From Limnomonas spitsbergensis (lineage: Eukaryota > Chlorophyta > Chlorophyceae > Chlamydomonadales), in the NCBI GenBank assembly GCA_037349105.1, contig JAYJMM010000037.1, positions 1,550,001 to 1,614,000 on the forward strand: DNA of 64,000 nucleotides. The letters are read 5' to 3'. Positions within the stretch are counted from its first letter, which is position 1. Each line of letters begins with the position of its first letter. The position numbers were made by a program, and so were the translations under genes. Below are positions 9,918-19,100 of the stretch, one piece after another. The notes beneath the pieces were generated by a model. It did no database searches and had not been told where the DNA came from. It saw only the letters and a list, made by a program, of their open reading frames with translations.

Positions 9918-12555
9918 TGGGCAGAGAGGTTGTGTGTGTGGCTTTCTTTAATTTGAAGTGCCTAGCTTATGGCAAATGCCACGAATCCAATATGTCAGCA
10001 AATTTGAATTTTAATGCTGCAACCATGCTCTGCATCAGCGCCTGCTTGCCAGCACCGTAGCTTACACTTTTGAGAATTGGATTATTCGAGGGCAGCACTT
10101 CAATGTTCGACCGCCCCTTTTCCTGCATGGAAATTATGGAAATTATGGCACTGGGGATCAAGCCTGACAAGGCTTAACGGTATGGAGGCAATGGAGGTTG
10201 CCTGCTCTCGTACCTCTCTCTGCATCATCCGAGCGCTGGCAACCTCCTGAGATCTCCCTGCATAATCTAAGCGCTTGCAACGTCTTCTCATCCTTTGGAA
10301 GGGCCTGGAGAGATTTGAAAACACAGATCGTATCCTAGCTACCTGGGCATCGCCGAATTGTGGCCGTGGAAATCTGAAACCTGAAGTCTGAAAAAATCCT
10401 AGCCTGCCCCTGTTGTGCTTGCGCAGCCGTAGGGCCAAGAGCATTAAAGATGCCACAGGGAACTTCGACAACGGGATGGTGAGTTTAGCCGGTGCAGTCT
10501 TTCCTCAGATTCAAACACATTCTGGAACTTCAAATTTGCCTATTTGAGAGTCAACATTCTGCTCAGCTTGCTCAACTCGTTTCTGTGCTTAAAGGTCAGT
10601 GACATTTGATGCTGGAAATTGATCCAGGCCTCCCTTCTGGCCCTGCTTCCTGACATGAAGCAGCAAAAGACATTTGAATTGTTTTTTGATGCTTTGGACA
10701 GTGTAGTTGAATTAGAAAAACCTGATCCTAGCCTCTCTCCTCAAGGTGCCTCTGGAGTGGCTACCAGGCCTACAGTTCACATCTTCAATGAGGTCCCGGA
10801 TCTGAAAGCTGTTCCTCCCTTTTCCCTCTCGCACAGGTGCCTCTTGAGTGGCACCAGCGCGCTCAGCTGCTGCTCTCTCGAGATAACCAAATGGACAGAC
10901 GCAAGGCCTGGGGGCAGGCGCCCGATGAGAGGTGCGCATGGCCAGAGGCTTGAACTGCCGGGAAATCTGAATCTGATATGATTTGAATGCGTGGGGAAGC
11001 TGCCAGGAAACTGGGCACGTCATCTGTATTTTTGTCCTCCTGATGTCTACCTCTCTGATATTTATTTTGCCTGTCCTCCATAAAATCTGGGAGGGGGTGT
11101 GAATGAATGTGCGCCCCCCACTTTCGTAGTTTTGTCTTAAGGCCTCAAATGTTCTTGTGCTGCGTGTTAGGTACGTCAGCACCTTCCGGGACAGCGACGT
11201 GGCGCATCTAAAGCAGCTGCTGGTTCGCGGGTAAGTGGTGGGGAAGCTGTGCGTAATCACCACCGAAGCAATCACATTTCCGACAAAAAGATCCCAGCAG
11301 CATTGTTCTACAGGGACTGGCTCCAGCACATGGACGTATGTTATCTTGCATTGCGTGTAGGATTCGTTGTAATGTTTGCTTCAGGTAAGGGGCACACGGT
11401 GGTGTGGGACTCGCACCAGCAAACGGATTGCACCAGCAAACCGATTCAAGCCCAAAACCTGTTTCACGAATGCAGCTCAGAAGGCCAGTTTGCTGTTGAT
11501 ATATCTGAAGTTTTCAAGTTTATAACCATGGGGACGTGCTCAGTTAAATCCCTATCCGAACCCCCTGAACCCTGCATCTCAAACATGTGTACATGCGAAT
11601 GAGTTTTCCTTTCAACGTTGGGCATGCCTCCGTGCAGTGACCTTGAGAAGAACAAGCTGGCAGCTGATGCGGCCAAGGCGGCTTATCAGATGCAGGTGAG
11701 GGATCTGCCGGATGGGGAGGATTGTTTTCAGCAGAGAATTTCTCTGGTTTCCAGGCTGCGTTGCCTCCAAGGGATTCTTCATCTCTCAAGCTTCAGGACG
11801 TATTGTACTATTATGTTTCATCGTTTTGTCTAGGCATCCTGGTCCAATGATCAGCACCCTGCTTTGGAAGGGAAGGGCTGGTCCAGGATTAGGCTTGAGG
11901 GGATTCCTCTTCTCTGCCCTCAACCTTTGTCGATAGAGCATGTGCTTAACTGGTGGGACTGAAGCGTTTTATTCTCGGCTTGAGTCCTGTGTCTCTCCCC
12001 CCACCGTCCTTCCAATGGCAGGAGGCACAGGCGTACAATGCGCAGCTCCTGACAGAAAACGCAGAGCTGCGGTTTGAGCTCATGGACCTGCGGGAGAATA
12101 TGAGCAGCGGGAAAGCAGGGCCAGGTAAGAAGCTGTGAGATCATACTGCAAACGATCCCACAGTGAAGCTGACAAGCGCATGCAGATCTCAGTTCTAGTT
12201 CCCAATCCCGATCGCCTTGGCCCAGATATCTGCTCCAACTAGAAATTCAAAAATAGACTGGGCCGACCGTGGGCAAGCTAGCATTCCGTTCCTCATAACC
12301 ACATAATGTGGAGCGGTCAATTTTAGATTTTGAAATTTAAATGTGTGTGCAGGCCGGTCAGCCAACCTGCGCGCTAAGCTGGCAGAGATGATGGCTGAGA
12401 GCCAAGCGGGCAGAGGCGGTTCCTCTTCAAGTGGCATCTGGCCCACCAAGAGCAGTGCGGGGGGACCCCTGCGCCAGGCAGCTGGCGGCTCCTGCTCCGC
12501 CCCTGGTTTGAGAGTGGGCTCGACAAATGGAACTTTGCAATCCCTTGACGGCTGA
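734..12555 (+). CDS. LPxxW-repeat / coiled-coil protein, about 20 exons, unknown function
   Basis: I do not recognise this protein. Exons read from splice signals and phase: 734-1855, 2023 to about 2092 (donor unsure), 2268-2361, 2816-2962, 3521-3684, 4646-4753, 5396-5542, 6600-6803, 7285-7340, 7860-7998, 8330-8451, 9693-9815, 10427-10478, 10628 to about 10745 (donor unsure), 10837-10931, 11171-11230, 11314-11335, 11638-11695, 12022-12124, 12353-12555 (stop TGA). Nearly all junctions are GT-AG with matching phase. Exceptions are the ends of exons 2 and 14, and exon 17 to 18, where a micro-exon may be missing. The protein starts with Ala/Gly-rich sequence holding six or seven copies of a helical motif (RLxxLLAELS). 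It continues with LPxxW modules, a basic Pro-Lys linker and a C-terminal coiled coil. The start at 734 is the first ATG in the open frame after a possible acceptor; the true start may lie upstream. No signal peptide or membrane segment is seen. A structural or scaffold role is only a guess. Confidence 0.75.
2268..2962 (+). CDS. Exons 3-4: helical segment
   Basis: Exon 3 (2268-2361) encodes LAALQTALDLLVDTKRFGTL and ends AGC G|gtgagc. Exon 4 (2816-2962) starts after cccgcag and encodes a heptad-like stretch (PDELDKRFEMAKAALTTQLH, then ALQAANAALR), ending GCA G|gttagt. Phases join (1 to 1). The intron 2362-2815 holds no other feature I can support. Confidence 0.75.
3521..7998 (+). CDS. Exons 5-10: LPxxW modules
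   Basis: Six exons (3521-3684, 4646-4753, 5396-5542, 6600-6803, 7285-7340, 7860-7998) share a short motif, Leu-Pro-x-x-Trp followed by a helix. Examples are MPADWPDLL, LPPHWLQTW, LPPDWTDRL, WLPPDWIEQLKQH, LLPPDAMEVFTK, LPADWADHM and WLPPNWPALMRLLP. Exons 7 and 8 begin with almost the same 20-odd residues (LPxGWADKMHFSRLHEIVPL), so one arose by duplication of the other. Exon 8 adds PPPPPPKKAPKKKKM, a basic proline linker that could be a nuclear-localisation or binding segment. I know no named domain with this pattern. All splice phases match and all introns are GT-AG. Confidence 0.8.
3778..4330. repeat. 81-bp tandem repeat in intron 5
   Basis: Seven copies of an 81-bp unit beginning ATGAGCATG, starting at 3778, 3859, 3940, 4021, 4102, 4183 and 4264. 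Each contains CTTGTCTGCAG, a good 3' splice-site match. The period is a multiple of three, so several frames stay open on both strands; these are artefacts of periodicity. Units differ at a few sites (CCCTTG versus CAATTG), giving a higher-order pattern. Confidence 0.9.
4500..4560. repeat. 13-bp tandem repeat CTGAAAATCATG
   Basis: About five short copies of a GCTGAAAATCAT unit just before exon 6, in the intron. Confidence 0.8.
5150..5237 (+). mobile_element. Short SINE-like element, copy 1
   Basis: About 85 bp, starting with an (AAGA)n run. It then has a hairpin (CTACGCCCC / GGGGCGT) and the tail CAGCCTGGGCCGAAGCCAC ending CGCGCCGTAACC. Flanks ccttaaaat (5141-5149) and ccctaaaat (5240-5248) look like a target duplication with one mismatch. 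It lies in intron 6 of the LPxxW gene. Confidence 0.75.
6312..6540 (+). pseudogene. Two decayed copies of exon 7/8 in intron 7
   Basis: At about 6312 and 6447 the acceptor region and first part of exon 7/8 recur in decayed form. The first reads ctgcccgcag then a relic of GYANKKHFSSIYEI; the second has ACAGCTTCCCCCCGGCTGG followed by frame loss. Both are followed by remnants of the exon body (CCCCCTCCTxCCC). Stops and indels make them unusable. They record extra rounds of the exon duplication that produced exons 7 and 8. Confidence 0.8.
6834..7104. repeat. 32-bp tandem repeat in intron 8
   Basis: About 8-9 copies of a 32-bp unit (CTACAGATCCACCTTCAGGG plus TTTCATTTCTGG) starting 30 bp after the exon 8 donor. 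The open frames through it are not coding. Confidence 0.9.
7150..7284 (+). repeat. Duplicated 3' splice-site region before exon 9
   Basis: The segment running from ATCTTTTAAAACTGATGGCA to ACCTTTTGAAACCTGAATT occurs twice. Only the second copy ends in the working acceptor ttccgcag before exon 9; the first ends in a broken version (ctgctgagccgg). Confidence 0.75.
8073..8292. repeat. 41-bp tandem repeat in intron 10
   Basis: Five to six copies of a 41-bp unit containing GGGAATTCCCAG and GAGTCTGATACGATTTGAAT. A diverged single unit recurs at about 10950-10995, so the sequence has also dispersed. Confidence 0.9.
8330..8451 (+). CDS. Exon 11: acidic/proline linker
   Basis: Acceptor ccgttgcag; encodes TEVAWPEEVKATERPEVTEH and then a Pro-rich tail (PLPAPRSPLPAL), ending AAG-type AG|gtgagg, phase 2. 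It sits after the LPxxW modules and looks like a flexible spacer. Confidence 0.7.
8860..9660. repeat. Pyrimidine-rich minisatellite in intron 11
   Basis: Around 18 imperfect units of roughly 40-45 bp built from CTTGACGCTACC and runs of CTCCCCCCT. One strand is almost pure pyrimidine, which favours triplex or G-rich structures on the opposite strand. Confidence 0.9.
9693..9815 (+). CDS. Exon 12, followed by a GC-AG intron
   Basis: Acceptor aaatacag; phase 2 in and out; encodes KPRSSSNPLVPSLVTKARAP and a Gly/Ser/Cys tail. The donor appears to be AG|gcaagt, the strong consensus for GC-AG introns, and it joins exon 13 (10427) in phase. Confidence 0.6.
9876..9914. repeat. (CTG)n microsatellite
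   Basis: About 12-13 uninterrupted CTG triplets in intron 12, 60 bp after the exon 12 donor. Not coding in the accepted model. Confidence 0.95.
10427..11335 (+). CDS. Exons 13-17 of the LPxxW gene
   Basis: Exons 10427-10478 (RRAKSIKDATGNFDNGM), 10628 to about 10745 (ASLLALLPDMKQQKTFELFF), 10837-10931 (VPLEWHQRAQLLLSRDNQMD), 11171-11230 (YVSTFRDSDVAHLKQLLVRG) and a 22-nt micro-exon 11314-11335 (DWLQHMD). Helical, charged sequence. The exon at 10628 has no clear in-phase donor. Its candidate end (CAAG|gtgcctctgg) resembles the start of the next exon (GTGCCTCTTGAGTGG), another local duplication at a splice junction. Confidence 0.65.
11638..12555 (+). CDS. Exons 18-20: C-terminal coiled coil and tail
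   Basis: Exon 18 (11638-11695, DLEKNKLAADAAKAAYQMQ), exon 19 (12022-12124, EAQAYNAQLLTENAELRFEL) and the start of exon 20 (12353) form a continuous coiled-coil-like region. LRAKLAEMMAES echoes the exon 1 motif. The tail is Gly/Ser-rich and ends SLDG before TGA at 12553-12555. Exons 19 and 20 join in phase 1. Confidence 0.75.
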
Positions 12556-12935
12556 TGATGTGTCTATCGAGTGACGAGATGTGTTTGTTCCCGACGCGCG
12601 ATAACGGTTTTGAGCATCTAGATGGACTACTGCTAATTCAAATTTCCAATTTCCAATTATCACTCTTCGGGCCATTTGCTGATGCAGTATGTAGCTGACT
12701 GTTATTTTTTTTTCTTGTTTGAAATTGAACGGTGTACCTTCCAATGGGCGCTGCCGGGCAGGCCGTGATGGGGTGGTTTCTTGTTCCTTGCAGCATTGCA
12801 CATGCTGTCTTGTGTTGCCTGAAGGAGCGGGGGCGTAGAGACCGATTGTTTGAGGAAGTGAAGGTCGCAGGGTGTTTGTTACCCTCTGTTTCGTCACCGC
12901 CCTCCTGAAAGCAACCTGAAGCGGCGTACTAGGCA

Positions 12936-13010
12936 GGGGTCAATGACATTACACCTCTGGGCCCTGCTCAAAAAGGCTCGGCCACTTGGGCGCCCAAGTG
13001 TCTCGTTGGA
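12936..13010 (-). repeat. Dispersed repeat family 2, copy a
   Basis: Core TTACACCTCTGGGCCCTGCT CAAAAAGGCTCGGCC followed by a GGGCGCCC palindrome. Related copies lie at 13346, 13664 and 46155 (same orientation) and 51940, 52790 and 53003 (opposite). Read on the minus strand, the core (GGGCCCAGAGG) resembles a pol III A box. Confidence 0.8.
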
Positions 13011-13345
13011 AGAAAAGAAACTGAAGTGAAGGTATTCAGGGGTATGGCCTGCTGCAAATGGATTTCTTTATTTCGGTGTCCACTGTCTAAGGTGTTTTCC
13101 ATTATCTTGGACGATTTCATTTCACGACGAATGGTGGGAGTGTGGGACGGAGTGCGAAGTTCAACCCCTCATCGACCGAGGAGTCCCTTGGGGGGGCTGG
13201 GACATGCGCATTTCAGTTTGTGAAAGGGTGCCTGGCTGCCTCGGCCATATTCTCCTTGGCCCTAGGTCTTGATGTGGCAGTTCTGGTCAGTCATATGCAC
13301 CAAGTTACCTGACCATGTTCGATTTCCCACTGGTCTGGTCTTAGT

Positions 13346-13420
13346 CAATGGCGTTACACCTCTGGGCCCTGCTAAAAAAGGCTCGGTCACGCGGGCGCCC
13401 AACCGTCTGGTCGGGAAGGG
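13346..13420 (-). repeat. Dispersed repeat family 2, copy b
   Basis: Begins GTCAATGGCGTTACACCTCT and continues GGGCCCTGCTAAAAAAGGCT; ends with GGGCGCCC. About 85% alike to copy a over the core. Confidence 0.8.
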
Positions 13421-13663
13421 AAAGGCGAGGAAAATAGGAAAATCAAGGAGAAGCAAGGAAAAAGATCGAAATCCCACCCCAAAATGGAAAGAAAGTCTAG
13501 AGAAACCTTCTGGATTAAGCCTACACTAGTGAAAATAACTGTGGGGATGGAAAGAAAACGGGATTACAAGGGGGAAATATCCGCTCCCAAAAGAAAAATC
13601 GAAAACTCAGACTCTCTAGCGATAACCTATCAACGATGTCAACAACATCTAGTCTGGTATGAG

Positions 13664-13715
13664 TTAATGACGTTACACCTCAGGGCCCTGCTCAAAAATA
13701 AAGCTCGGCCTCGTC
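13664..13715 (-). repeat. Dispersed repeat family 2, copy c
   Basis: TTAATGACGTTACACCTCAG then GGCCCTGCTCAAAAATAAAG, a shorter copy with a small insertion. Confidence 0.75.
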
Positions 13716-14086
13716 AGAAACATGAAGTCTACTAGGTAACTCAAAAGAGCAGGCACGAGAGAAAAGAAAGGAAAGAGTGTCCATCTTCCAAACAACAACA
13801 AAATAGGGCAGGCAACACAGCTGTAACTGTATCCCCAGCCCCTCAGGAGACCAGCCCTCAACAAATTCGACCACATCAGATCTCTCCAAACCTAGCCTCT
13901 TGCAACCCGAAAGGGTAGGGTTTACGGAAACCTTGTGCGGCTGTTTACACCTGTGGGTATCTGACCCTCTGCTTTGGGACCACCATAACCGTAAACTGGT
14001 CCTGCTTTGGAAAACCAACGGACCCAGTGGAGGCTGCGTGGTTTAGGGTTAAGGATTAAGGAGGGCAGCCCCCCTCATGAAGTATA

Positions 14087-14319
14087 TGTCGCACCATAAA
14101 GCAGTAACCGTGCCAAAATGGTGTAAGCTGTCAGTACTGCCTTAGATAGGCTCAAACTACTCACAACTAAGGTTCAACACCTGTACACACGTGCCTCTTG
14201 TACTACACTGCGGAGGTACAAGGGCTGTAAAGGGGTAACTTGGTACAGCGTACCGTATAAGAGGGAAAGCTGGCCTACCCGGGCGCCCCTAGCTGTGGGT
14301 ACCGCCCCTACTTTACTCG
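14087..14319 (-). repeat. Split direct repeat B2
   Basis: 233 bp, outer left end of the element. It starts TGTCGCACCATAAAGC and ends CTTTACTCG. It matches B1 with about two substitutions (acacacgtg versus acatatgtg). Preceded by TATA at 14083-14086. Confidence 0.9.
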
Positions 14320-14961
14320 AGAGGTTTGCTTCGGGTCCGTGGCGGACTTCTTCCCCACATAGTGGCGGACGCCTACGGGCGGACTCAGTGACTACACACT
14401 GGCCGCGGATGCGCAGCGCGTTAAGCTGTGGCTGGAACTTCTAGATGACAGACACGGAGCTGGTCACTTGTAACGCTAAACTGCTGGTCCTTCAGATAGC
14501 TGATCTGTCGGGTCGCTGAGTCACTTACCGCGTGAAGCGGGGGATGTCGTAGCCGTAGACTGCGGGCGGTGTCCTAGGTCGGGCTGGGCATCTAGCTGAG
14601 GATTACTAGGTTGCTATGTCGGCTCTGAGGCCGAACTAGGCTTGATCGTCTTCGTGCCTTCGTGGTACTGGCGTTATTGGTATTCACAGGGTATATCTTG
14701 GGATGATAGCCGGTGCTGATTACAATTAGAGGCCTGTCCACTTAAAAGGAACGAAGTAAATGTCAAGCGTGCAAGCCGGGATTCAAAGGTCCCGGCAAGC
14801 CCTATTTACTGAGTACGGGAAATCCTGCCTCAGACCTTCCCGAAAGTGGGAAGCTGGGCTCCTAACCCTAAAAAGGGGGTCCGCAGGGAAGCTGCGGAGT
14901 CTACGGGGACGCGTCAGCGGTCCCTACGGTTTTGGCACGTATACTGCATTATACCGTGACA
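14318..14961 (-). repeat. Split direct repeat A2
   Basis: 644 bp, starting CGAGAGGTTTGCTTCGGG and ending ACCGTGACA. Matches A1 (25861-26504) at a constant offset of 11543 bp with no indel that I can see. It overlaps B2 by the dinucleotide CG. Confidence 0.9.
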
Positions 14962-14963
14962 GC

Positions 14964-15196
14964 TGTCGCACCATAAAGCAGTAACCGTGCCAAAATGGTG
15001 TAAGCTGTCAGTACTGCCTTAGATAGGCTCAAACTACTCACAACTAAGGTTCAACACCTGTACATATGTGCCTCTTGTACTACACTGCGGAGGTACAAGG
15101 GCTGTAAAGGGGTAACTTGGTACAGCGTACCGTATAAGAGGGAAAGCTGGCCTACCCGGGCGCCCCTAGCTGTGGGTACCGCCCCTACTTTACTCG
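14964..15196 (-). repeat. Split direct repeat B1
   Basis: 233 bp, second copy of B, separated from A2 by GC. It ends CTTTACTCG exactly where the internal region begins (CCCCCCGCTCC). Confidence 0.9.
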
Positions 15197-16192
15197 CCCC
15201 CCGCTCCTCACGATAAGCACTCAGGGCTTGCGTGGGGAGCCGGACTAGGGGTGGTACTGAAACTGGAATCGGAAAATATGTACACTCAGCACTTGTCAGT
15301 TCCCTAACACGGAAGTCTCCTACACATCTGACTGCAATCCAGCTAGTCGAAAGAAAATCCACGAAAGAAAATCCACTGCAGGAAATGTGCTGCAGGACAT
15401 CCACAAAAGGAAATTCACCAAAGAAAATTCACTGAAATGCGTGGCTAACCCTAGGTCCTCCCACGGTTACGCACACTCGACAAAGGCCTCTGGGCTCCTC
15501 CCGACCTCTCTCTGGCCTGATCATGGCACAAATAATTCGGTACCGTCACCAGTGTCATGCTTGGGTAAATTCAAAAAACCATCAAAATCCGTCAGAAATC
15601 CAAAACCCGTCAGAATCTACAGAATCCTCAGAAACTGTCAGCATTCACATGTTCTACCGCTTGGAAGCGTTCCAATCCAAAGGCCTCAGTCAGGCACACA
15701 GACAACCGCATACCGTCCGCTGCTCTCGCCCCAATGCACCGTTGACACCTGGCCCTAGGCCACAGGAGATGAGTGCAGTAGCAGCGGTGCCTTATCCTAG
15801 TCTTGCCCCTGCTGGTTGGCCCTGCGGCTATCTCTACTTCAAAGAAAATTGTCATGCAAATCTACTACTTGAATCAGCGCTGTAGCCGTCGTCACTATGT
15901 ACTCCTTTGGCTCGCTGCTCCTGCTCCTACGGTACATCGGGAAAGCTTTTTACTTGAGTACTAGGCTACGTCCTGCTGGACGTCGGTCCACTGCCTGCTG
16001 CCTACTAGTGCCAGTCGTGCCGCCCATGGGGTGTTCCCCTAGGGCTGGCACCGGCTCGTTCTTCCAGGTATGGCGTGGGTTCCGTCAAGTGCTCAGCGCG
16101 TACTACTGTTCTAGGGGCTTCCTATTCCCCCTTAGCCCTTCTTGGCTGTCTATCTGCCCCTCGAGGGCCGACACCTCCTCTTTGTTGGAAGC
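15197..16192. other. Internal non-coding region 3' of the Gag-like ORF
   Basis: About 1 kb between the ORF stop and repeat B1. It contains short imperfect repeats (GAAAATCCACGAAAGAAAAT; CCGTCAGAAATCC) but no supported gene. Confidence 0.6.
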
Positions 16193-19100
16193 CTAGCGCC
16201 ACCATGGTCCCTCAATGGACCGCTCGCGAGATGACATTGGGTTCTCCCCTGTCATTGGTGTACGCGATGCTATTGAGCCCGCCCGCCAGTGGTCTTGTAA
16301 CGAGCCGTTCCCCCTGCCGGGTGGCAGAGTTGGTCTAGGTGTCCAACGTGCCGGCTTTCTCCCCTCGCCCGTCTCATCCGCCTCTTCCTCCTCTACCGTC
16401 TCCTCTTCCTCATCTGTCTCGTCCTCCTCTTCCGTCTCTTCTTCCTCATCTGTCTCGTCCTCCTCTTCCGTCTCTTCCGCCTCTGGCCTGTGATCTGCGA
16501 CCACCAGGTCTCTCATTTCCAGGGCGAACCTCTCCATCAGCACCACCTGCTGCGTCAGCACAGTGATCTGCTCCTCATCGGTCATGCACAGGTAGTTGGG
16601 CACAGTCATTCTGAACTCGCACAGCTTGGCCCTGGTGGCCACTGGCAGCCCATCATAGAACATGTGCGAGACCGAGTGCTTTCTGCCAAAGTGGTCTGGT
16701 GCATCCCTGGAGATCTGCAGCAACTCTGCCGTGGACAGGATCCTGTGGGCGAAAGCCTCAACCGTCTCCTCCGGCTTGACTCCTGGGTCCAGGGTGGTCT
16801 TGACTCCCAGCTTGAGGCCGGTGATTGCTGCCCTTTCGTCTGAAGTTGGCTTGCCCACCTCCCTTTGGACCACCCTGATCCACAGGGTGAGTAAGGATAC
16901 CTCGCTGGGCGGCCCGACCGCCGGGGCACTCCACGCCTCTTGGATCCGCTCGACCTCCCTGGAGGCTTTGTCTCCTTGGGGTGCTGATCGTATGGCGACC
17001 ACCAGCGGCCCCACGCAGGCTGGCTTGGCTGTCCACATGCCCACCAAGGAGCGGACCAACAGAGCCATGGCTGAGGGTGACTGGCAAGACCCTGCAATTT
17101 CTCCTGCCACCACTGCCAGGGCTGGCGGCTCGTCCGACAAAGCCAGGCGGTTGTGCGAGCCCCATGAGCTGCAGGCCTGGCAGTATTGCCTGGCTGCGAC
17201 TGCCCCCGGTTGGGACATGTCCAGCACTGGCACATTGCCCTGAATGTTGGGGATCTTGGTGAACCGCGTTCCCCCAGCCAGCTGCAGGATCATCTGTTGC
17301 TGCAGCCGTATGTTTGTCTCCGCCTGCTCCTGGGCTAACCTTTCCCTTCTGTGTCTCGCAGATTCCCTGCCGGAGCCTGGGACGTGCCCCTCTGTATCCT
17401 CCGAGCCTGACATGCTGGGGTCCGAGCCAGATCCGCCGCCGCCGTTCCTGGTCGGGCTCTGCCTGCGCCGATCCCGCTGGTCTCTGCGGTCTGCGCTCGG
17501 GTGGGATTGCCCTCTGCCGGATGGCCTACTGCCCTCCGAAGGCTGCCTTGCCGGGTCCTGGCGCCTACCCCCTTCTGACTCCGCCTGCCTGCTGGGCTGG
17601 TAACTGCCATGCCTGCTGGGCTGCTTTCCACCCGTGTACTCCCTTGCCTCGGAAGCTGACAGGCAGTCGTCCCTGCTTTCCTGCCTTTGCTGGTAGTCTC
17701 CCCCGGTGGTGCCTGCCTGGTTGATTTCCTGAACGACCCGCCTTCCTTGGCTGGGGCCTTGGCTCCTCTCCGGCCTGCCTCGTGCCTGTGCTGCTTGTCC
17801 CCGCGGGAACTCAGCAATGTGGTCCACCTGGCCTTCTTGGCCGCTGTGTTCCGTATGATCCACGAAGCGCAGCAGGTCGTGGGATTCTTGCCTGCTGGCC
17901 CTTCTTGGCACTGGGCCCTGCTGGAAGCCGGTTGTCCTGGGCTGTTCGCTGGCCGCTGGGCTGCTGGGTCTGGGTCTGCGCCCTACGTCCAGCCGCTGGT
18001 TTCGGAGGCTGGGCTCACTGCTGGCTTCCAGGCGCTCCCATCTGGCTTGGCTTGCAGCAGGTGCGGTCCCTTCCGTCTGCTCCTGCCATCGCACCTCCCT
18101 GCGGTCGTCTTGCTGCAGTCTGGATGCTTCGAACCTTTCCCACTCCTCGAGCTCCCCTTGCTCCGATGCGGGCTTTTCCTGATCCCCTGCTGTGCCGTTG
18201 CACCATCCGTCGGCGAAGGCCTTGACAGCTAGGACCGCCTCAGGCCCTGCTGCTCCTCTGGACACTCTGCGCAGGGCTGCCAGCAGCGTTGCCCGGTCCT
18301 GCCCCGTGTGGGGGATGCCCATAAGGGCCTTCGTCGCCCATTCCGCCAGGTGGTGGCTTTGGAACTCCTCGATAGCCTGGGTCTGATCGCTGAGGTGGGC
18401 GAAACACCTGGAGCACACCTGCTGCCACAGCCGTGCTGCCCATTGCAGGATGTCTGCCCATCCGATTGGCTGGAGTTCTCTTGGTAGTTCCGCCGTACCC
18501 GTCTGGCTTACGCTCCCCGCGTGTTCTTCCACTGCCGGACGCCGCTCCCCTGGGATAGGCGTCCACCCCGGGTTGCTGAAGTACCCATAAAGGCTGTCAG
18601 CCTGGCCGCTGCCCTTCTTTTCCCTGCTGTTGCCTTTGGCCACGGCCTCTTGCCTCTGCCTGCCTGCGCTAGCTGGGAACCTGGACTGGGGTGTGCCATG
18701 CCCCGTGGATGCGGGTGCTGCTTGAACGGGTATCTGTCCATACCTGGGTGCCAACCACATGGGCTCCCGGATGCTTTCCTGCTCAACAGCTTCCACCCTG
18801 CTTCTCATTGGTTTGGGCTCTTCTTCCTCCACCCTGCTGGAGCCCGCCTCAGTCTTCTGGGGCTGGTGTGGCTCCTGCACCCGCGGCTGACCCTGCCCCG
18901 GGTTCTCAACCGCCTCCAGCGCTGCCTGCTTTGCTCCTCCCCTCTGGATGGTGGCATCCATGAGATGCTCACATGCCCTGTCGCTGTGCTCGCACTCGAA
19001 CCCGCAGAACATGCATACTCCTCCTTTGTTAAGCCGCATGGCCTGACGCATGCCATTGCGGATCTTCATCGGTTGCTGACGGGCACCTGCTGCACGGTCC

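Larger units (their letters stand above)
12556..14086. other. Intergenic region with three short-repeat copies
   Basis: No exon could be supported. The region holds the 3' flank of the LPxxW gene and three copies of a dispersed repeat (about 12936, 13346 and 13664). No clear algal polyadenylation signal (TGTAA) was identified just after the stop. Confidence 0.6.

Noticed and set aside
8787..9956. Pro/Ser and poly-Leu/Cys frames
   Set aside because: Derived from the pyrimidine minisatellite and the (CTG)n tract; only 9693-9815 has splice support.
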